NCBI GenBank assembly: GCA_027924585.1
Contig: BSBM01001138.1
Span: forward strand, 13,387,001 to 13,451,000
DNA from: Larix kaempferi
Lineage: Eukaryota > Streptophyta > Pinopsida > Pinales > Pinaceae
DNA length: 64,000 nt
Direction of reading: 5' to 3'
Both the position numbers and the translations under genes were made by a program. The notes beneath the pieces are model-generated. The model ran no database searches. It saw only the letters and a program-made list of their open reading frames with translations, and had not been told where the DNA came from. Below, piece by piece: positions 56,740 through 64,000 of the stretch (position 1 is the stretch's first letter; each line of letters begins with the position of its first letter).

Positions 56740-57412
56740 GAGTGAATTTTCATTTCCCGGTTGTGTTGTGGTTAAGCCCGCATTAGTAACCTCGCTATAC
56801 TCAATGTGCCAAATCAAATATGCCACATGTCACAATATGATCATTCCACATAGGATACTAGATATCAACATTTTAACAACGAAATTTGTAGACGTTTTTC
56901 TTTAAAGAATTTGCTGGCATGTGGAAATATTCTCAGAGAAAGAGCGACCGCTCTTTCTCCAAGGTGTTCTATTGTTACAATTCCCTCCTAAATGAAGGGT
57001 TGGCCGACCCTTCTAATTCCCAATATTATTTTCATAATAGTTCGACACTGCAAGAAGGGTTAGTCGATCCTTCTTGTATTATCCATTATGGCTATAGCTG
57101 AATTGATGGATAAAGGTTTTGACAATTAACTATGGAAAGAAGGGGTGGCAGATCCTTCTTGCCGTAAAATGGAAGTCGGGAAAAAACCGTTTTATATGAT
57201 ATAACTTCCAAGGTGTTATATTTTTATAATTCCCTTGTAATTGAAGGGTCGGCCGACCCTTCCTATTCCCCGTATTATTTTCAAATTAGTTTGACACTGG
57301 AAGAAGGGTTGGTCGACCCTTCTGATTACCAATATTATTTTCATAATATTTCAACACTACAAGTAGGGTCGGTCGATCCTTCTTGTGTTCTCCATTATGG
57401 ATATAGCTGAAT
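56740..57412 (-). repeat. Hairpin-repeat subfamily A, locus 8 (reverse orientation)
   Basis: Reverse complement of the subfamily A tail and units. The tail near 56740-56860 includes CCGGTTGTGTTGTGGTTAAG and TCAATGTGCCAAATC. The terminal palindrome AAAGAGCGACCGCTCTTTCT is near 56939. Then GAAGGGTTGGCCGACCCTTC, unit repeats and a second unit to 57410. The array is cut at GCTGAA, where the foldback element begins. Confidence 0.85.
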
Positions 57413-57815
57413 GTTCTATTTGACATCCATAAATTTACATTTCCCATCAAAAATTTTAATGCTTGTTATACTATACCCTATACCCTATACTTCTTAGTAA
57501 TTAATCTTGGCCATTATGTTGTGCTGCTCTTGCACTACTCGTTTAGTTTGGATTAATAGTTTCCAACACATAACGTCTTAATGTTTCTTCAGTCGTAGTA
57601 TACTTAATGGCCTATAATGTCTTAATGAAGAAACATTAAGACATTATGTCTTGGAACCTAAATATTTTCATCCAAATTGAACGAGCAATGTAAGAGCGGC
57701 ACAACATAATGGCCAAGATTAATTACTAAGAAGTATAGGGTATAGGGTATAGTACAACAAGCATACAAATTTCTGACGGGAAATGTAAATTCATGGATGT
57801 CAAATAGACGTTTTG
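57413..57815. mobile_element. Foldback/MITE-like element with about 170-190-bp inverted arms
   Basis: The left arm from TCTATTTGACATCCATAAAT through ACCCTATACCCTATACTTCT, GGCCATTATGTTGTGC and GAAACATTAAGAC-like sequence is the reverse complement of the right arm (AAGAAGTATAGGGTATAGGG, GCACAACATAATGGCC, CATGGATGTCAAATAGA). The loop is short, near 57600-57615. No coding capacity. A target duplication could not be identified with confidence. Confidence 0.8.
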
Positions 57816-58255
57816 AATATTTTGGTAGTTGTCACGATTGACGTGTCCATTCCAAATTTATCTGTCAAATACGTGCTAGAATGAAAAAAACGTCCTGTAT
57901 GACGTCAAATTCTAGGCTGACTCATGACTCACAAGGGGCCACGTGTTGGACACGAGGAGGGAACGTGGGGGAGGAGCCTCGACCCAGGAGCCCGTAACAT
58001 GGAACGCGTGCCTCATGCAATATACCACCTCCCTCGCTTCCACCTGCCTACCCTCACATGTGCGGCTTTATGGCTCCTTCTCAATTCTTCGCTCGCAGGT
58101 CCCTTCATCGGCTAGTTGGCTGCAACTCTGGTACCTCGGCCCTCTACACATTCAAAGCATCCCCATTCTCTCTGCTCCATGTCTACTGGGAAGCTTCCCC
58201 ATTCTCTCTGCTCCGTCTGTAACTGGGGAGCTGCCCCATTCTCGAGGAATAATTC
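57816..58255. other. GC-richer spacer with CCCCATTCTC repeats
   Basis: No gene supported. Contains GGCCACGTGTTGGACACG near 57941 and two or three copies of CCCCATTCTCTCTGCTCC (58164-58240). Confidence 0.5.
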
Positions 58256-59235
58256 CTCCCAACTCATTTATGAGGGAATTGTGCAAATATTCAACCTACA
58301 AAGTATATGCTGTCAATTCATGTATATCCTGAATGGTGAGGACTGCAAAAATACTAATCACCCTTAGAAAACACCATAGATTACTAGACCATTTTACACC
58401 CTTTGTTAGATAAAAGGAACCTGACACGAACATGAATAAGTTTTCTTAATAATACTAGGTTACACGCAAAACCTGGAATGCGTAAAACTCCATTTATCCT
58501 CTTCACTATACCACCAAGGAATTTGATCAAGAATCTGAAATGGCAAACTATGTTGAGAGGAGAATCGCAAATCCGTTATTCGAATTGTTCCTGCAATCTG
58601 CATTGTGGGTTGCGCAAATGTAGAACGCAAACATTTACAATCCTCTTCCCGCAATCTGCAAATGCGGGTTGCGGGAATCAAATCCAAATATCTAGTAATT
58701 CACCTGTATCTAGATTGGTGAACACAAGAAGGATCAGATGACCATTATTGCAATCTAGAACTAGTATGAAGATAATATTGGGCAGAAGAAGGGTTGACCA
58801 TCCCTTCATTTATGAGGGAATTGTCCAAATATTCAACCTAATTCATAGGCTGTCAATTCATCTATATCCTGAATAGTGAAGACTACAAAAATACTAACCA
58901 CAAGAAGGGTCGGCCGATCCTTCATTTAAAAGAGAAATGAAAAATATTACATCTACGAAGGTTAGCACGACAATTCCCCACAACCGACTTCCGCGGTATA
59001 TGGTAGGGATCGGGACATTGCCTAAGTTATAACATCTAAAATATATTTCTCGGGACTTCCAACTGCCGACAAGAAGGATCGATCGCCCTTTCTTTTAGTA
59101 GATAATTGTGAACACCAATATCCGACAATTCACCTGTATCCAAAATGATGAACACAGGAAGGATTGTACCACCCTTCTTGTAGTCTAGAACTATTATGAA
59201 AATAATAGTGGGCAGAAGAAGGATCGGTTGACCCT
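58256..59235 (+). repeat. Hairpin-repeat array, subfamily B, locus 4
   Basis: Units starting with TTTATGAGGGAATTGT near 58266 and 58812, with TCAATTCAT(G/C)TATATCCTGA in both. A TTGCGGG/CCCGCAAT cluster lies at 58580-58680. Palindromic blocks are near 58908 (GAAGGGTCGGCCGATCCTTC) and 59070-59090. The last block ends GGTTGACCCTTCATTCATTT, where host-gene sequence starts. Confidence 0.75.
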
Positions 59236-59239
59236 TCAT

Positions 59240-59375
59240 TCATTTATCTCGAGCCTCATTCAAAATGGGGTGTCATTTAATGAAATTCAACTTCAAATGA
59301 CCATCATATTATGCAGACACTGATTCATTTGATAATTTGTATATTTTTTACTACTTCAAATGACCGTCATAATTA
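59240..59375 (+). pseudogene. Fragment of the FCP1-like gene, joined to a hairpin repeat
   Basis: TTATCTCGAGCCTCATTCAA followed by AATGGGGTGTCATTTAATGA and later AATTTGTATATTTTTTACTA matches 53157-53270 (TTATCTCGAGCCTCATTCAA, AATGGGGCGTTGGTTAAACA, GATTTGTATATTTTTTACAG), i.e. the last codons of FCP1-like domain 2 and its downstream flank. Confidence 0.8.
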
Positions 59376-59639
59376 TCATATCGAAACACCGCAAAAACCA
59401 ATTTCAAAAGTGGCAATATCAAAAGAAAAGGTATGGTTTTGGAACCTGTATTTGGAAATTTTTGAAACAGATTTGGTAGTAAAATCCACATAGCCGGTAG
59501 TTTTTGAAGATGGAAAATAATAAAAGGAAACAAAAGAAAATCAACATATTTATTAATTCTGTCGGCTTAATTCTGGGTCGTAAGATTAAGACAAGTCGAC
59601 GACTGAGATCTAATCTAGGGAATGCGGAAGATGAGTTGC

Positions 59640-59825
59640 GAGGGTTTAATTGTTTTGAAATATATACAACATTCCCGCAATCCGCAATTGCAGGTTGTAG
59701 GACCACAACTCGAAATAAAAACAAACCAAAGTTTCTGCAATCCGTAATCCAAATTGTGGGTTATGGAAACGCATGTCGCAAATCCATTACTCAAACAGTT
59801 CCCGCAATCTACAATCATGTATAAC
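59640..59825. repeat. TTGCGGG/CCGCAAT-type inverted-repeat cluster
   Basis: Contains ATTCCCGCAATCCGCAATTG, GCAGGTTGTAGG, GCAATCCGTAATCC and CCCGCAATCTACAATC, with partly decayed inverted partners. Confidence 0.6.
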
Positions 59826-60039
59826 TATATAGCCACTTCAACAAGCTATAGCATGATATGATGGTGCATGCATTTTTCTAAAACCATGAATTATGGTGGG
59901 CATTCTCTCAGAGCAGTTTTGACTACTTTTTCCATACTTTGTCAATTTCCAAAGTTTCACAAACTTACCATACTTTTCCAGAATGATGTCACATTGCAAC
60001 ACTAACTTAATAATAACAACAGAACACCATCATGTGTCT

Positions 60040-60130
60040 TTCGATGCCATGTCATCATACATTCCATGTCATCATCACACATTCCATGTCATCATAGATG
60101 CCATGTCATCATACATGCCATGTCATCACT
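60040..60130. repeat. Short CATGTCATCA repeats
   Basis: GCCATGTCATCATACATTCC and variants occur about five times (60047-60127). Local tandem repeat without coding role. Confidence 0.7.
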
Positions 60131-60229
60131 TCCTATGGCATCAATTCTCTCTTTGAGGCTCACACGTGTGAGATTTTTGCCTTCCAAAATAGAGATCAAT
60201 TCATGTATAACCATAAGGGTAAAGATTGG

Positions 60230-60770
60230 ATAATTATAAATCACAATAAGGGTCGGCCGACCCTTCTGGTAGTCTAGAACTAGTATGAAAATAATATTGG
60301 GCAAAAAAAGGGTCAGCCGCCCCTTCATTTATGAGGGAATTGTGCAAATATTCAACCTATGAAGTATAGGTTTCCAATTCATGTATATCCTGAATGTCGA
60401 AGACTGCAAAAATACTAAGCACAAGAAGGGTCGGTCGACCATTCATTTAAAAGAGAAATGAAGAACAATTAATCTACGAAGGTTGGGACAACATTTCCCC
60501 ACTACCGACTTCCGCATTATATGGCAGGGATTGGGACATTGCTTATGTTATAACATGTAAACAATATTTATCCCGACTGCCGACAAGAAGGATCAGCTGC
60601 CCCTTCTTTTAGTAGATAATTGTGAACACCAATATCCGACAATTCACCTGTATCCAGAATGGTGAACACAAGCAGGATTGAACCACCCTTCTTGCAGTCT
60701 AGAACTATAATGAAAATAATAATGGGCAGAAGAAGGGTCGGCCGCCCCTTCATTCATTTAGCACGAGCCT
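60230..60770 (+). repeat. Hairpin-repeat array, subfamily B, locus 5
   Basis: Nearly the same unit order as locus 4: AAGGGTCGGCCGACCCTTCT near 60249, TTTATGAGGGAATTGTGCAA near 60329, GAAGGGTCGGTCGACCATTC, TTAGTAGATAATTGTGAACA, CACCTGTATCCAGAATGGTG, GAAGGGTCGGCCGCCCCTTC near 60734. Again it ends directly against FCP1-gene sequence. Confidence 0.8.
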
Positions 60771-60840
60771 CATTAACAAATGGGGTGTTGGTTAATGAAA
60801 TTCAATTTCAAATTACCATCATATTATACAGACACAAATA
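60760..60840 (+). pseudogene. Second FCP1-like gene fragment joined to a hairpin repeat
   Basis: GCACGAGCCTCATTAACAAA, TGGGGTGTTGGTTAATGAAA, then ATTACCATCATATTATACAG. Similar to 59247-59310 and to 53163-53225. It is closer to 59240 than to 53160 after the GGTTAATGAAATTCAA phrase. Confidence 0.75.
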
Positions 60841-60844
60841 TCAA

Positions 60845-61045
60845 AAGAAAAATTATGGGTTTGGAACCTGGATTTTGGCACTTTTGGAAACGGATTTAGC
60901 AGTTTCGGAACCAGATTTTGCACTTTTGGAACTGGTTTTTTGGCTATTTAGGAACCGGTTTTGTCACTTTTGGAACCTTGATTTGGCACTTTTGGAACCT
61001 AGATTTGGTAGTTTTGGAACCGTATTTTGCTTGATTTTGGAGTTT
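60845..61045 (+). repeat. Tandem repeat, about 22 bp (TTTGGAACCxGATTTTGGCA)
   Basis: About eight to nine imperfect copies of CTTTTGGAACCTGGATTTGG. A partial relative lies at 59430-59475 (TGGTTTTGGAACCTGTATTT), so it accompanies this flank in both loci. Confidence 0.85.
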
Positions 61046-61049
61046 AGAA

Positions 61050-64000
61050 AGGTTGTTTTAGCCCCGTCTTCAAAGTGACTTGGACTAGATTAAGTCCAAG
61101 TTTAATGAAATTGGCATTCCTTGTCAATATGAGAAGTAACATTATACTCCATTAATTTCCTTTGTTATATTGGCCTAAACTCTTGACTATGTGGAAAGCC
61201 AAAATAATTAATTATAGGTTATGATTGTCAATTGTAATGTCATTGGGAATTTTATTGATAAGATTAATTGTAAAGGTGTGGTTTAATGACAACTTTAAAG
61301 AGAAAACAATAAACATTCGGATAACAAAATAAAATGAGGTCACTTCTCATTCTTCATGTTCACATATTTCATATCTCTAAAGGTATCTAACATGTTGATT
61401 CATAATTATTTTATTGCATTCTTAATGTTATGTGCTTTAGTTCAATAAACCATGAAACAATTATAGCATTGGTATCTAATATTTGATTATTATTTGAGCA
61501 CATTTGTGAACCTATGGAACATTTAGTATGTTAATCATAGCATCCCCATTAATACAATAAATACTTAATGAGAGCGAAACACATCATTAATAATTGAATG
61601 TAAATCTCTCAACAATTCACAATCATGTAGTTTGATTAAGCTCATCTTATAGGTAATGCACAGTTTTTCATTCTTTCACACAAAACTATCTAATGATTTT
61701 GTTTGGGATAAAATAATGTTCTTGATATAAACCTGCACAAAATGGATCTTGTCAACATCACAAAATCTAAAACTAGTATTACAATATTGAGAATTGTGGT
61801 TTTGTTCACACATATCCTTTATAGCATTAAATTATTGCAAAAACATGTTTCATTCATTCTTGGGATTCTTAAGAAAGCTAGGGAGAAGGTGACATATTTG
61901 AGCATGTAGACTTCATAGTTCGTCATAATTGTATAAATATTTCAGGATTTAAACTATGTTTTAGTTTAGAAACATTTTGATTAAATACTCCACCCATCAT
62001 CAGCTAGCATATTTTTTGTTATCATCAAACTTATGCAAGGAAATTATGCTCCAACATTTCACTCCACCACACCATTTTGCATGGTTTGTGAGATAAAGTG
62101 AACAATCAATATCCCCAATAAGAATTACATACTTGGTGGTATTTATGAGTAATTTCCTTTAGTTTTATGTTTGTATGGATCCTAGAGAGCTCCAAATCTT
62201 AGGCATTAGCCTAAATAATAAGCAAATGATGTAGTAATGCTAAATTTTCATGTTTTTGGAGGCCTATAAAGCAAGTAGATTTTCTTCATTGCTCTTATAG
62301 TATTTTGATAGAAAATCTACTACAATTTCTTATTTTCTAATGAGATTTACACTGAACATGACTCACATCGTTAAAAGATTAGGATATGCTCAATATGAAT
62401 CCAAAATGCACTTCTCATGCATCATATGGATAGATAGAAAACATCCTCTCTAATATGGGTGTACATAAAAATAGAAAAATAAGGTTCAATGTTTATAAAT
62501 TTTGATTATTATTCATATATACAAAATCCATTGAAAAATTATATTTAATTTTATTATTACTAAAAAGTGCATATAATTTACTTTTGTTAATTGAAATAAA
62601 ATTATTTTTTTCAACTTTTTATCATAAAAAAGTTATATATATATACATATATATATATTTCAATTTTAAAGTAAAAGTAGCTCTTCAGTTTTTATCACCA
62701 TTGTCACACATCATATTGATATGTATGTTGGGAGAAATTGTTGATTCGAGTAAAATGATACTTAAAAAAATACAAATTTTTCATATTATTAAAATAATAA
62801 TAAATAAATAAAAGATATTTAAAAATTTGTTTAGTTGATATCATATTATGAAGGTAAAAATATTATTTTTACATATGTTTTATTTGTTTCAAAATACTAA
62901 AATTAATAATATTATCATTTTAATAAGGTGAAAAATGTATTTAATTATAAAAGTGGTATATAATTTTCATCTAAAATTATAAGTCTCTTTCTTTCTATAG
63001 ATATATATTAAAAATAGAAAAGCTTATAATAAATTAGTGATGAGAACATCCCTTTAATCGTTACTAAGGTTATTTACACTGACTCATGTGTTTTTAATAA
63101 TATATGTGTTTTTTTAAGTAATATAAAACCTTAGCTCCATAAATGAGATGAGATACACATTATAATTTAAACTTTTATAAAAGAAAAAATAAGTAAATAT
63201 AATTATTATATATTTATTAAATTTTAAAAGTAAGTATAAAATAAAATTCTAAAGAAAAAAAAATATATATATTAAAAACGAAAAAACTTACAATAATTTA
63301 GTTATCAACTTATGATGAGAACATCCCTTTAATCATTACTAAGGTTATTTATAGCGTCTCATGTGATTTTAGTAATATATGTATTTTTAATATAATTATC
63401 ATATATTTATTAAATTTTAAAAGTAAATATAAAAGAAAATAAAATATATATTTATTATTACATAAAATATTAATTTTTTTAAGTAAATATAATTATTATA
63501 TATTTATTAAATTTTAAAAGTAAGTATAAAATAAAATTCTAAAGAATATAAAATATATATTTATTACTATAACTTTGATGTTACCATTCAATTCAAATGA
63601 AACAAATGCTTTGGTAGTAAAAATGGTTATGATTGATTAAATGAATTTATATTAATTATTATTTTTATATTATAATAATTAATAAACAAAATGTAAAGTT
63701 TATAATATTAAAGTTAATTTGGAAAACAAAAATATGATCATTAAAAAAATATTAGAGGTATATGTATAACTTTTTAGAATATGGTGTAAAAAGATGAAAT
63801 TTAAAAATCTATTTACCTTTTGGAATATATTTTTATGGAAAATTAGTATATCTCTAAGAAAATGATCTCGTAAGATTGACATTTTTTTTTCTAAGCCCTA
63901 ATACATATGTGTGGATTAGGCCTCGGCTTTGGTAAATTAACAATGGAATTTTCGAAAAAAATATCATAGTTGTAGTTTTCCATAATTTTAATGTTAATTT
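61050..64000. other. AT-rich intergenic sequence
   Basis: No gene recognised. Strong AT bias, especially 62500-63700. Includes a TATATATACATATATATAT microsatellite at about 62634-62659. Confidence 0.55.
62995..63550. repeat. Imperfect tandem duplication (about 280-bp unit) in AT-rich DNA
   Basis: GATGAGAACATCCCTTTAAT then ACTAAGGTTATTTA occurs near 63040 and 63310. TAATTATTATATATTTATTA then AATTTTAAAAGTAAGTATAA occurs near 63200 and 63492. The block order is the same in both copies. Confidence 0.75.

Noticed and set aside
57470-57760. Interstitial telomere repeats (TATACCCTATACCC)
   Set aside because: Only two to three imperfect copies, not CCCTAAA, and located in foldback arms.
62630-62670. 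Origin or promoter in the TA-repeat tract
   Set aside because: A plain TA microsatellite in AT-rich DNA is sufficient explanation.

Overview
The window looks like nuclear intergenic DNA from a land plant with a large, repeat-rich genome. A gymnosperm/conifer is my best guess, but the sequence does not prove it. Evidence for a plant: a Ty1/copia element with an initiator-Met tRNA primer site, spliceosomal introns, plant-type repeat density and LINE RNase H remnants. I see no rRNA, tRNA, CRISPR array or bacterial operon. Almost every coding stretch is broken by stops or frameshifts.

Layout. 1-18 kb: a hairpin-rich repeat family (subfamily A) and a tandem segmental duplication (copy 1 about 880-5385, copy 2 about 5382-11804). 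Copy 2 runs on into the body of a large decayed gene (10973-14543, minus). 19.0-22.3 kb (minus) and 36.5-38.0 kb (plus) carry two further members of the same unrecognised protein family, and 31.0-31.5 kb carries a C-terminal scrap. 25.3-27.1 kb (minus) holds a decayed gene with an internal 742-bp tandem duplication and pieces resembling DUF8039 and a TIFY/TPL-binding-type domain. 31.5-34.4 kb is a string of degraded copia LTRs and internal fragments. 34.4-36.2 kb and 61.1-64 kb are AT-rich and without recognisable genes.

41.08-53.9 kb (plus) is the most interesting part. Exons can be joined in frame through phase-consistent introns into a gene that appears to fuse a ParB/sulfiredoxin-like domain, a beta-class N4/N6 DNA-methylase-like domain and two or three FCP1-type HAD phosphatase domains whose catalytic DxD is not conserved. 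A nearly complete copia element (45209-52557, minus, TSD GTTGT) sits in it between the first and second FCP1-like domains. Tail fragments of the same gene family reappear at 59.24 and 60.76 kb, each joined to hairpin repeat subfamily B.

The hairpin family recurs at thirteen or more loci. Its 300-320-bp unit is built of imperfect to perfect palindromes (GAAGGGTCGGCCGACCCTTC; GAAAGAGCGGCCGCTCTTTC) and is followed in subfamily A by a tail with paired ACACGTGG (G-box/ABRE-like) motifs. Other repeat structures are TTGCGGG palindrome clusters, a 400-bp foldback element at 57.4-57.8 kb, and several short tandem arrays. I found no intact cellular gene that I would call functional with confidence.
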